41,774 bases of DNA from NCBI GenBank assembly GCA_002339345.1, contig DDKM01000008.1:1-41774 (forward strand), given 5' to 3'. This document shows positions 1 to 7,206 of this stretch, piece by piece (within the stretch, counting starts at the first letter, position 1; each line of letters starts with the position of its first letter). A program made the position numbers and the translations under genes. Below the pieces are notes generated by a model. It was not told the origin of the DNA. It searched no databases and saw nothing but the letters and a program-made list of their open reading frames with translations. The stretch comes from Firmicutes bacterium UBA2598 (lineage in GTDB: Bacteria; Bacillota; PH28-bin88).

Positions 1-43
1 GCCTTCAGGCCCATATATTTTATCAAACAAGGAGGTGGTAGCC

Positions 44-472
44 TTGACCGTGAACAGCAGCACCCCGGACAAACAAGGCATGCTGGGAGGGTTTATGCAG
101 CTTCTGGACCGCCAGTCCCAGGATAAGGTGTCCGTGCACGAATTAATCGTCCTGATGGGGTTGTACGACATCATGTACCTTCTGGACCTGCTGGTAGCCG
201 GCACAGGCACCGGGGAAGATAAGTCCAAGACAGCGGAAGTGAAGGTGGTAAAGGATGCCCTGCAACGGCTGATGGCGGCTGAGGGGGGGCAGCCCAACCT
301 GGGTGAAATGGTGGCCCAACTGGCCAAAAACCCGGGAGCGCTGGTAGGGTTGTTAAACATGCTGGCCGGACCACCCCGGCGGCCGGACGGGCATCCGCCT
401 GAACACCAGCGGGAACACCCGCGGCCTCCTGCCGATGAACCGAAGCAGCCGGGCCGGGACATGAAATGGTAA
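44..472 (+). CDS. Hypothetical protein, 142 aa
   Basis: I do not recognise this protein. A TTG at 44 is chosen as start because an AAGGAGG ribosome site at 29-35 sits 8 nt before it; the GTG at 35 overlaps that site and cannot be the start. The first ~105 residues look helical with hydrophobic stretches (HELIVLMGLYDIMYLLDLLV) but no clear membrane span or signal peptide. The last ~35 residues form a Pro/His/Arg-rich, probably disordered tail. It is followed by a terminator, so it is the last gene of its transcript, whose beginning lies left of the window. The surrounding spore-envelope genes suggest, but do not show, a sporulation role. Confidence 0.7.
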   Translation: MTVNSSTPDKQGMLGGFMQLLDRQSQDKVSVHELIVLMGLYDIMYLLDLLVAGTGTGEDKSKTAEVKVVKDALQRLMAAEGGQPNLGEMVAQLAKNPGALVGLLNMLAGPPRRPDGHPPEHQREHPRPPADEPKQPGRDMKW

Positions 473-510
473 ACAACGGCATCTCCGTCATGCCTCACCA
501 CGGATACCCA

Positions 511-549
511 AAAAGGGGCAGAGCTTGGATTCAGCCCCTTTTCCTTTTT
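511..549 (+). terminator. Rho-independent terminator
   Basis: A 9-bp perfect stem (511-519 with 534-542, AAAAGGGGC/GCCCCTTTT) with a 14-nt loop and a T-rich tail (541-549) lies about 40 nt after the stop of the first gene. Confidence 0.75.
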
Positions 550-692
550 AGTTCAACACCACCTCCGTCCTCTAGCATTACCATAATTTGCTGGGAGGGA
601 AAAGGGACAGGGATAGCGAAATAACCAATGTCAAAAATTGTCGAATTGCCCATTGACAACAGGGCTCCGACAGTAAAAGGAGGGCAAAAGAA

Positions 693-1970
693 GTGGGGTG
701 GTGGTCCAGTTATTGTGCCAGATGGCACAATCATCTTCCGCGTAACGGAACCAGGTTTTCTTCTCCCATTACAGTTATGCTGGTATTGTTACTGTTAATG
801 CACATGTTCCTTTTTCCGGTGGCAGCCTCGGCTTCCCAGTTAACCACAGGCATCCAAACATACCAGCTAAACGCCGGTGATACCTTCTGGCTGTTGGCCC
901 AGCGCTACGGCACCACGGTTGATGAAATCCGGGCGCTGAACACCAGCAACCCCGAGGCTTTGAAGGTTGGTGAAACCCTGTACATACCGGTCCAGATGCA
1001 ACAGGATTACATACGCTATCGCGTCCAGACGGGTGATACCCTTTTCCTCATCTCCCGTCGGGTCAACCGGTCGGTGATCGCCATCAAACAAGCCAGCCAG
1101 CTGAACGGTGATGTGATTTATCCCGGGCAGTGGCTTTTACTGCCGCCGGCCCGGGAGGGAGCGTCGGCCTACAATGTGGCCCCAGGGGATTCCCTATTCC
1201 AGGTGGCCAGAAATCACGGGACTTCTGTGGATACCCTGGTGAGCTTTAACCGTTTGCCATCCACCCAGCTCCTTGTTGGCCAGGTCTTGGAAATCCCAGC
1301 CGCGGAAGCAACACCGCCCGTGCCGGCGCCGCCTGCTGCCCCTGCACCCCCACCGGACCCGGCACCACCACCACCCACTTTGCCTGTTCACCGGGTGGCA
1401 CCGGGAGAGACCCTGTCCACCATCGCCGCCCGTTACCAAACCACCATTGCCGCCATCTACGGCACCAACCGGCTGAATTCCGACATCCTGATGCCCGGAC
1501 AGCCCCTTTACATCCCGGTGGGACAAAAACAGGCGGTCATGGTGGAAGGTCCCAAAGGTGAGCAACGGCAAGGGTTCGGCGAGCTGCTGGATTGGGATTG
1601 GGCCAGGTGGATTTATAACGTGGGGTCCACCGCCACGGTGGTGGATTTGGCTACCGGCAAGCGATTCCGTATCAGGCACATGGGCGGTTCCAACCACGCT
1701 GACTCGGAACCGCTGACAGCAGCGGACACCGCAGTGATGAAATCCCTTTTCGGTGGTGTATGGAGCTGGAATAAACGCCCGGTACTGCTGGAAACCAACG
1801 GACGGGTGTTGGCAGCTTCCATCGCTGGAATGCCCCACGATGTGCAAACCATTTATGATAACAACTTCCCTGGCCATTTTGACCTGTATTTCTGGAACAG
1901 CCGGTCACACAACAACAACCAGATCCAGCCCGAACACCAGACCAACGTATTGAAAGCCGCCGGCAGGTAG
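693..1970 (+). CDS. Secreted protein with four LysM domains and a clostridial C-terminal domain
   Basis: The 425-residue protein starts at GTG 693, 8 nt after an AAAAGGAGGG site. A hydrophobic segment (about residues 26-46, ending PVAASAS) is a signal peptide or anchor. Four LysM peptidoglycan-binding domains follow at about 55-100, 108-152, 159-203 and 232-276, each with the xGDTLxxIAxxY and PGQxLxIP landmarks; a Pro/Ala linker separates the third and fourth. The final ~120 residues (GELLDWDWARWIYNVG, HADSEPLTAADTAVMK, MPHDV, GHFDLYFWNSRSHNN) form a conserved domain that I know only as an unnamed C-terminal module of clostridial cell-wall proteins, where the last block usually reads GHFCxHF; here the Cys is Asp. 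It probably binds or modifies cell wall or spore cortex. A monocistronic gene ending in a hairpin. Confidence 0.88.
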   Translation: MGWWSSYCARWHNHLPRNGTRFSSPITVMLVLLLLMHMFLFPVAASASQLTTGIQTYQLNAGDTFWLLAQRYGTTVDEIRALNTSNPEALKVGETLYIPVQMQQDYIRYRVQTGDTLFLISRRVNRSVIAIKQASQLNGDVIYPGQWLLLPPAREGASAYNVAPGDSLFQVARNHGTSVDTLVSFNRLPSTQLLVGQVLEIPAAEATPPVPAPPAAPAPPPDPAPPPPTLPVHRVAPGETLSTIAARYQTTIAAIYGTNRLNSDILMPGQPLYIPVGQKQAVMVEGPKGEQRQGFGELLDWDWARWIYNVGSTATVVDLATGKRFRIRHMGGSNHADSEPLTAADTAVMKSLFGGVWSWNKRPVLLETNGRVLAASIAGMPHDVQTIYDNNFPGHFDLYFWNSRSHNNNQIQPEHQTNVLKAAGR

Positions 1971-1983
1971 CCGGCGGCTTTGT
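1953..1983. terminator. Bidirectional terminator between convergent genes
   Basis: An 11-bp GC-rich stem (AAAGCCGCCGG 1953-1963 with CCGGCGGCTTT 1971-1981) overlaps the stop of the LysM gene. It lies just beyond the 3' end of the SPOCS gene on the minus strand and can serve both transcripts. The T-run is short in both directions. Confidence 0.65.
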
Positions 1984-1984
1984 T

Positions 1985-3688
1985 CTACCCCTTGGCACCA
2001 GGAATACCACAGGGAATGCGGATTTTTTGCCCGATCTGCAGGTTCTGCGGGTCAATGCCTGGATTGAGGGCTATAATGGCCTCCACGGTGGTGTTATACC
2101 GCTGGGCCAGTTTCCACAGGGTGTCGCCGGACTGGATTGTGTAATAACAGATGCTAGGTTTGGGTGGCTCCACGGGGGGGCAGGGCGGCTTAACCGGAGG
2201 TTTGGGCTTCACCGGCGGATGGTACTTGGCTTGCACCCCGGCCACCACCCTTATTTTTTTATGTTCCCACGCTTTAAGCTTGATCCCGATGGTAGCATAT
2301 TGCTTCCATGGGTAATGATCACCTTGGAAATGCTGCTGGTGGTAGAGGTTACACACATGGGGCGGGTAGGCACACCCCTCTATGCCCACATGCTCCACCT
2401 CCACACAGGCATGAACATGCATGCCGGGACGGACCCCAGTTACATCCATCAGCACGGCAAAGGGCTCCCGCACTTGGTGATGACGGTGTTCCCCGGTGCA
2501 AAGGCAAACATACTTGATGTGTTTGTGCAAAACACCCTCCACCATCACCTGATCCATCATGGCCGCGGGATGCCCGGGGTGCAGGCAGGCATGGGCGGAG
2601 ATGTCCCTAATATAATGGACCGGCCGCGGAAAACCCAGCTCCGCCTCCACGATTTCCTTGCCGTAATGGGACGCCACCGGACAGTGCAGGTGCAAATAGT
2701 CATAGGATACCTCCACCATCCCGCGGACATCGGTGACCACATCCAGCTCCCTTTTCTGGGTGATCATGGCCATGGCTTTCATGATGCTGACCTGGTGGGC
2801 CAGCCGGTACCCGTGGGACGGTACTCCTTCTTGCAAATGATGCTCCACCCGGTCAACGGTCACCATGCCATGGACAGCCATGCCCGGCATGGCCCCCTTT
2901 ACCGCCAGGGGAATCTGGAATGGTTCTTCCACCGCCATGGCACATACTTCATTGGTCCCGTGGCCCACATAGTAGAAATGCTTGCACAACACCCCCGTAG
3001 CGGTTACCCGGCCGGATGTTACCTCCCAAGCAAGATTGCGCACCTCTGCCGCCACATCCCTTATTTCCGTAATGGGCCGGTCAAACCAAAGGTCCTTCTC
3101 CATGGGGTGGTGTCCATGCTGGTGGCCAATAACCTGTTCCACAGTCAACTTTTCCCGAGTGACCTCCAAGGGCAGGCCAGGAGAGGAGACGTCGGTCACC
3201 ACCTCAACCTCCATCATTTTCCCTATCTGCAGGTGTGCCACAAAATCAGTCACCTGCTGCCAGGTGTCCGTTAAAGTATGGTGACCGTCCGGCAGGTCAT
3301 AATGTTCCACCGCCGCCACCGCCACCCTGGCATGGGCCTCCATCCCGGCACTGGCCCCGGGCATGGGTACTTGGTGGGTAATGGTTTCATGTACAGGCAG
3401 CTCATAAACCATTTCCGGCTTGAAATCCCACGGAAAACCAAAGGGATGATACCCGCCCTTGGCCTCCCCCGCTACCCAGGAAATCTTTTTATGCAGTTCA
3501 AAACTGATTTTAACCAGGCCCTCCTGCACCTGGGCAGATACATGGTGCACACGTGCCTCCACCTCCAGGATGGCCTTCACCCTGGCGGGGAATTTCACCT
3601 GGCTGGCGTGATCGAAACAGATGGTGTGAGGCCCCCCGTGATGCAACACCAGTTTTTCACTGACAACCCTTACAGCGTGTTGGTCCAT
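1985..3688 (-). CDS. SPOCS (DUF3794)-LysM spore coat morphogenesis protein, SipL-like, histidine-rich
   Basis: Start ATG 3688 is chosen over the upstream in-frame ATG 3733 because AAGGGGGGG lies just before it. The 567-residue protein has three SPOCS-type repeats (roughly residues 30-165, 175-325 and 330-490; recurrent blocks such as 'VQEGLVKISFEL' and 'REPFAVLMDVTGVRPGM'), a Pro-rich linker (491-512) and one C-terminal LysM (515-560, YTIQSGDTLWKLAQRYNTTV). This is the layout of clostridial SipL, which docks SpoIVA to the forespore surface. I count about 48 His, all before residue 491, i.e. about 8.5%, which is very high for the family. It is transcribed from a sigma-K-like promoter at 3733-3761 or by read-through from the GT4 gene. 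Exact orthology to SipL as opposed to another SPOCS protein is unsettled. Confidence 0.85.
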   Translation of the reverse strand: MDQHAVRVVSEKLVLHHGGPHTICFDHASQVKFPARVKAILEVEARVHHVSAQVQEGLVKISFELHKKISWVAGEAKGGYHPFGFPWDFKPEMVYELPVHETITHQVPMPGASAGMEAHARVAVAAVEHYDLPDGHHTLTDTWQQVTDFVAHLQIGKMMEVEVVTDVSSPGLPLEVTREKLTVEQVIGHQHGHHPMEKDLWFDRPITEIRDVAAEVRNLAWEVTSGRVTATGVLCKHFYYVGHGTNEVCAMAVEEPFQIPLAVKGAMPGMAVHGMVTVDRVEHHLQEGVPSHGYRLAHQVSIMKAMAMITQKRELDVVTDVRGMVEVSYDYLHLHCPVASHYGKEIVEAELGFPRPVHYIRDISAHACLHPGHPAAMMDQVMVEGVLHKHIKYVCLCTGEHRHHQVREPFAVLMDVTGVRPGMHVHACVEVEHVGIEGCAYPPHVCNLYHQQHFQGDHYPWKQYATIGIKLKAWEHKKIRVVAGVQAKYHPPVKPKPPVKPPCPPVEPPKPSICYYTIQSGDTLWKLAQRYNTTVEAIIALNPGIDPQNLQIGQKIRIPCGIPGAKG

Positions 3689-3732
3689 GTTAGACCCCCC
3701 CTTACCGTCATGGCCGTACAAAAATATCAACA

Positions 3733-3761
3733 TATTATATGCACCAGGGCCAAGGGGTGTT
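3733..3761 (-). promoter_or_regulatory. Candidate sigma-K promoter of the SPOCS-LysM gene
   Basis: On the minus strand AACA (3761-3758), a 16-nt spacer, then CATATAATA (3741-3733) fits the B. subtilis sigma-K consensus mACm-16/17-CATAnnnTA at every fixed base. It would start transcription about 35 nt before ATG 3688. Confidence 0.5.
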
Positions 3762-4975
3762 TACCCCACCACCCGCCGTGCCCGGTGCAGGTGATCCGTC
3801 CGGACCTCCCAGTACACCTGCTGCCATGCCGCCACCACCTGGTCCATGTTAAAAAGTTCCACAGCGTGGTTAAGGGCCCGCTCTCCCATGCGGCGGGCCA
3901 ACCCCCGGTCCACCAGCAGTTCCAGCACACTCCGGGCAAGACCGGTCAAGTCCCCTGCCTGCTCCAGGCAGCCTACCCTGTCGTTGATCAGTTCCTCCAT
4001 CACACCCACCTGATAAGCGACCACCGGTTTGGCCATCAACATGGCCACGGGAACGGGGTTGCCGCCCAGATACCCTCGCCGGTCACAAGATACCAGAATA
4101 TCTAACACAGCCAGGATTAACTCGGGGGAGCGGCCAGGGGGCGCCATCACCACCACCTCTGCTAATCCTAGCTCCTCAATTAAATCCTTTAAGTAACGCC
4201 GGTAACCAGTTCCCCGGTCCTCCCCGGCAAGCAAGAATTTGGCCTCCGGCCAATAGCGATGGATAATTGCAGCAGTATGGAGAAAATCCTCCGCCCCACC
4301 AGCGGGCAGCAGATTACCCACAAACCCTACCACCTGTTCCCTTGGTTGCAGGCCAAGGATTTGCCGCAGGGCCGTTCTATCCTGCCCACCAACGGCTGGC
4401 TGGGCTATACCGGGGTAAAGGTGTTCCACCCGCAGGCCCCCATGGTCCTCCCGGAACATCTCGCTTACCTTTTTACTGCCAGCCACCACCCGGGTGGCCA
4501 GGTTGGTCACCAGCCGGAGCACCTGCCGGCGGTGCACCCCTGGTTCCAGCCATTCCCTGGCCTGCCAGATCACCGGCACCCCACATTCCCAGCCCACCAG
4601 CGCACCCAGGGCATTAACCAAAGAGGTGCAATGGATCAGGGAGGGTTTGAACTGGTCGATCAGCTGGCGCAGGTAGGCAATCCACTCCCGGTGGCGGTGC
4701 TGGAACTCCCTCCATTCCGCCATCACACCAGGAGGTAGATGCCAAAATCCCCAAAACCGGGGACAGCCAGCCCGTACTTCCACTCCCTGTGCCCTTAAGG
4801 TTTGCGCCAGCACCCCCTCCCGGGGACAGATCACCATGGGCCGGTATCCGCTCCCCAGCAGGCCCTGGACCAGGGCAATAAACTCTCTATCTTCAAAACC
4901 CAGGCCCTCCACATGGCCAAGGTGGTAAAAAAGCAAAACCGGAATCAGGGAATCGGAAAAAAGCGTAGACACCAT
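3761..4975 (-). CDS. Glycosyltransferase family 4 (GT-B fold), CotSA-like
   Basis: The 404-residue protein starts at ATG 4975 behind GGAGG at 9 nt. It has the GT-B layout: an N-terminal Rossmann half (LVQGLLGSGYRPMVICP, IHCTSLVNALGAL, VPVIWQAREWLEPGVH, VVAGSKKVSEMF) and a C-terminal donor-binding half (VVGFVGNLLPAGGAEDFLHTA, AKFLLAGEDRG). The stretch normally carrying the EX7E motif of retaining GT4 enzymes reads RRGYLGGNPVPVAMLMAKPVV, with neither glutamate, so donor use may be unusual. In Bacillus, CotSA/CotS-type GT4 proteins sit in the spore coat; the neighbouring SPOCS gene makes this role plausible. No signal peptide or membrane segment is seen, so it is cytosolic (mother cell). Confidence 0.82.
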   Translation of the reverse strand: MVSTLFSDSLIPVLLFYHLGHVEGLGFEDREFIALVQGLLGSGYRPMVICPREGVLAQTLRAQGVEVRAGCPRFWGFWHLPPGVMAEWREFQHRHREWIAYLRQLIDQFKPSLIHCTSLVNALGALVGWECGVPVIWQAREWLEPGVHRRQVLRLVTNLATRVVAGSKKVSEMFREDHGGLRVEHLYPGIAQPAVGGQDRTALRQILGLQPREQVVGFVGNLLPAGGAEDFLHTAAIIHRYWPEAKFLLAGEDRGTGYRRYLKDLIEELGLAEVVVMAPPGRSPELILAVLDILVSCDRRGYLGGNPVPVAMLMAKPVVAYQVGVMEELINDRVGCLEQAGDLTGLARSVLELLVDRGLARRMGERALNHAVELFNMDQVVAAWQQVYWEVRTDHLHRARRVVG

Positions 4976-5014
4976 CTATATCAACCTCCGTTTATAGAGG
5001 AGAATTATCATAAA

Positions 5015-5065
5015 AAGAGGAGATATCCTCTCCAGGCATCTTATGCAAAAACTGCCCATCCTGTC
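5015..5065 (-). promoter_or_regulatory. Weak sigma-K-like promoter and leader hairpin before the GT4 gene
   Basis: GACA (5065-5062), 16 nt, CATAAGATG (5045-5037) matches the sigma-K pattern with one mismatch in each box. Just downstream a small hairpin (5-bp stem, 5033-5029 with 5023-5019) is followed by TCTTTTT, resembling a weak attenuator before the gene. Confidence 0.3.
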
Positions 5066-5097
5066 CCCAAACAACCAAGCCGGATGGTTGACAAAAG

Positions 5098-5129
5098 CAA
5101 AAAGGGACGGAGACCAAAGTCTCCATCCC
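5098..5129 (-). terminator. Terminator of the CAP-domain gene
   Basis: On the minus strand an 11-bp stem (5129-5119 with 5114-5104, one G-T pair) has a 4-nt loop and is followed by TTTTT (5103-5099). It lies about 70 nt after the CAP gene stop. Confidence 0.85.
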
Positions 5130-5199
5130 TTCCCGTCAACCCGGTTCAACCGATGTTTTGGCAGGCTGCCCTGTGGCAATGGAATGGACCCATGGCCAT

Positions 5200-5910
5200 C
5201 TACCTGCCAACAAACATCTGGGTGACCATTTTACCATTCATGGTGCCGCCCTTTAAAGGCCCGTCCACAATACCGATACCGATATGGGTGTAATTGGGGT
5301 TCAGGATGTTCTTGCGGTGCCCTTCACTCTGCATCAGCGAGTCATGGGCGCGCTGGACACTGCCCGCCCAGGCCAGGTTTTCGCCAGCGGTGCGATAGGA
5401 AACGCCCGCCGCCTTCATCATGTCAAAGGGTGAACCGTAGGTGGGAGACTGGTGGGCGAAATACTTGTTGACAATCATGTCTTTGCTTTTCTGCCGGGCC
5501 AGTTCCACCAGCTTCATGTCCGCTGCCAGGGGTTTCAAGCCCGCTTTGGCCCGTTCCTGGTTCACCAGGTCCAACATCAGCCTTTCATCGGCAGTCAGTC
5601 CGGCTGGTGCAGGTGTTGGTGCTGGCGCAGGGGTAGGAGCAGGAGCCGGTGCAGGAGCAGGTGTTGGTGCTGGCGCAGGAGTAGGAGCAGGAGCCGGTGT
5701 CGGTGCTGGTGCAGGAGACCCTTGGTTGGGCAAGCCGCTGTAGGCAATCTGGTAGGTAACCATATACTGTCCGAACCAGCTATAGGGCGCTTTGATTACA
5801 ATTGTACGGGTGAAGGTTTGGGCCTGGGCAGGACCGGCCAACACAGCGAATGTGAAGGCAATCACCAAGACCAGGCTTAACAAGCCTTTTCGCCGATAAT
5901 AACAAGACAA
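5200..5910 (-). CDS. Secreted CAP/SCP-domain protein with Pro-Ala-Thr repeat linker
   Basis: TTG 5910 is the likely start: AAAGGAG (5927-5921) lies 10 nt before it, while the upstream in-frame ATG 5955 has no such site and lies inside a leader hairpin. The 236-residue product has a basic N-terminus, a hydrophobic core (about 9-29) and an AQA|Q cleavage site. Next come a short unassigned segment, a (PAPTPAPA)n linker of about 40 residues and a C-terminal CAP domain (LTADERLMLDLVNQERAKAGL, YFAHQSPTYGSPFDMM, RTAGENLAWA, SEGHRKNILNPNYTHIGIG). This is the YkwD-type CAP family common in spore formers; its biochemical activity is unknown. It has its own sigma-A-type promoter, a long leader and its own terminator, so it is monocistronic. 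Confidence 0.88.
   Translation of the reverse strand: MSCYYRRKGLLSLVLVIAFTFAVLAGPAQAQTFTRTIVIKAPYSWFGQYMVTYQIAYSGLPNQGSPAPAPTPAPAPTPAPAPTPAPAPAPAPTPAPAPTPAPAGLTADERLMLDLVNQERAKAGLKPLAADMKLVELARQKSKDMIVNKYFAHQSPTYGSPFDMMKAAGVSYRTAGENLAWAGSVQRAHDSLMQSEGHRKNILNPNYTHIGIGIVDGPLKGGTMNGKMVTQMFVGR
5609..5698 (-). repeat. Two 42-nt near-identical direct repeats in the CAP linker
   Basis: Bases 5609-5650 and 5657-5698 differ at a single position and repeat at a 48-nt period (16 codons), encoding the Pro-Ala-Thr linker. Such tracts change copy number by slippage. Confidence 0.85.
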
Positions 5911-6085
5911 GGGAATCACTCTCCTTTTGGTAGTTTGCCATTCTGGCAATGGCATTTCTCAATGCGATATTTTTCGACACTACAATGCTGCTGTCCTGCC
6001 GGTACATCATGCCAATATAACCATTCCCTGGCAAATGGCCGGGGCCGCCAGTTTTCGGCCGGCAGCCCCGGGAGGCACCATTTGG
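5911..6085 (-). promoter_or_regulatory. Structured 5' leader of the CAP gene, class unassigned
   Basis: From the mapped -10 box the transcript would carry about 175 nt before TTG 5910. It contains a strong GC-rich hairpin (6069-6041; GGGGC and GCC arms, 7-nt CCGAAAA loop) and a second perfect 7-bp hairpin (5954-5936, TGCCATT/AATGGCA, 5-nt loop) ending 8 nt before the ribosome site. I do not find the conserved cores of the common riboswitches. It could be a regulatory RNA or merely a stable leader. Confidence 0.4.
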
Positions 6086-6091
6086 TGATAC

Positions 6092-6120
6092 ATTATACAT
6101 GGGCGGGGGACAGTTTGCAA
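6092..6120 (-). promoter_or_regulatory. Sigma-A promoter of the CAP gene
   Basis: Minus strand TTGCAA (6120-6115), exactly 17 nt, TATAAT (6097-6092). Nothing else on the minus strand lies between it and the CAP gene. Confidence 0.7.
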
Positions 6121-6199
6121 AGGTAATTCCAGGCATCTCCCGCCGGAGCAGAAATAGCAATTAACAGAACAGACACCGGCCTCCCAGTAGTGCTCGGGC

Positions 6200-7072
6200 T
6201 TAGTACGGTGACCGGGGATATCCAAGGCGGTAGCGACCCTTGGTTTCCACCCCGCCAATGCCATCGGTACCAGTAATGGTCTGGTTAACCAGATCTTGTA
6301 ATGATACTGTTTCTGCAATGGGGGTGAAAGCCACCCTCTCCACCACATACACCGGATCATAGGCGTGGATGAGCACCCGCTTGGGGGAGCTGGCAAAATT
6401 GGCCCCGGCCTCCAATAATGCCTCGTAGTGGGATTGACAGGCGCCGGCAAAAATGACCAGAGTGTCCTTACCTGGAATTACCGCCCGGGCGGCCCGCACC
6501 GCCTGGACAAAATGGCCGGAACTGCGGTAGCTTTTAATATCGGTAAGATTGGGCGATTTCCGGGTAAACCCGTCATGACCGGTCAAAACCAGGATATCCG
6601 GTGTGAACTGGAGCAGGTAGGAAGTCACCTCAACTGCCTGCTGTGCTTCCGGTACATGAAAACACTTGGCATTGATGCCCAGCTGGCCATAGGCATGGGA
6701 ACATTTTTCCAAATAATCGGGATCCCCATCCAGGTGTACCACCCGCCCCGGTACCTCAAAAAAATCCTGTGACGGCTCCCCCCGCATCTCCAGGTTGAGG
6801 GCACGGTCCATTCTCTCCCCTTCCCTTCGCTGCAGGATCCGGCGGAAACACACACTGCTGGCATGGATGTTGGCATGGCGGTAATCCAGGATTTCCGCCG
6901 CACTGACCGGATGGAGATCCCCCACCGGCGCATCCGCCGCCAACCTCATTTCCAGCCCCTTCAGCACCGCCACCCACTGGCCTTCAATATACATTATTTC
7001 CTTTACCCGAAATAGAACATCTCCACCATAAGACTTGCGCGTAACGATATCACCAGGTTTAATCTCCCGCAT
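6200..7072 (-). CDS. yabG: Sporulation-specific protease YabG
   Basis: The 290-residue length and the sequence match YabG (peptidase family U57), the cytosolic mother-cell protease that trims SpoIVA and coat proteins in Bacillus and the CspBA/SleC precursors in Clostridioides. ATG 7072 is used because GGGAGGTGG lies 7 nt upstream; the in-frame ATG 7090 precedes that site. The N-terminal ~60 residues form a KOW-like small barrel (KPGDIVTRKSYGGDVLFRV). Conserved blocks ILVLTGHDGF, NLTDIKSYRSSGHFVQAV, FAGACQSHYEALLEAGANFA and SPKRVLIHAYDPV follow, the His and Cys of the first and third being the likely catalytic pair. The neighbourhood with rsmA and yabE matches B. subtilis, though here four genes separate yabG from rsmA. 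A sigma-K-like promoter lies upstream. Confidence 0.95.
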   Translation of the reverse strand: MREIKPGDIVTRKSYGGDVLFRVKEIMYIEGQWVAVLKGLEMRLAADAPVGDLHPVSAAEILDYRHANIHASSVCFRRILQRREGERMDRALNLEMRGEPSQDFFEVPGRVVHLDGDPDYLEKCSHAYGQLGINAKCFHVPEAQQAVEVTSYLLQFTPDILVLTGHDGFTRKSPNLTDIKSYRSSGHFVQAVRAARAVIPGKDTLVIFAGACQSHYEALLEAGANFASSPKRVLIHAYDPVYVVERVAFTPIAETVSLQDLVNQTITGTDGIGGVETKGRYRLGYPRSPY

Positions 7073-7101
7073 GGGAACTCCACCTCCCATAATACCTGGT
7101 T

Positions 7102-7130
7102 TATCATATGACTTGTGGCAAGGGGTAGTG
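7102..7130 (-). promoter_or_regulatory. Candidate sigma-K promoter of yabG
   Basis: Minus strand CACT (7130-7127), 16 nt, CATATGATA (7110-7102): the -10 box fits CATAnnnTA fully and the -35 fits mACm at three of four bases. B. subtilis yabG is known to be sigma-K controlled. Confidence 0.5.
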
Positions 7131-7206
7131 CCTTTGCTGCGTCACTTAAGGCGATGGCCTGCCATATAATGTTCTTGTGCCCAACCGGTTTTAAGGAGGC
7201 TTGCCC

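Noticed and set aside
1194..1877. Minus-strand open frame inside the four-LysM gene
   Set aside because: Shadow of a strongly supported LysM gene; rich in Gly/His/Arg with no family resemblance.
2027..3274. Long open frame (415 codons) on the plus strand
   Set aside because: It is the antisense shadow of the SPOCS-LysM gene; its His/Gly/Pro-rich translation has no domain and no ribosome site.
5596..5711. Periodic GC-rich repeats that could be taken for a CRISPR array
   Set aside because: The period is in frame and encodes a Pro-Ala-Thr linker; there are no unique spacers or cas genes.
7134..7170. TTGCTG ... TATAAT before the GT2 gene
   Set aside because: The 25-nt spacer is too long and the hexamer at the correct distance (TCACTT) is poor.
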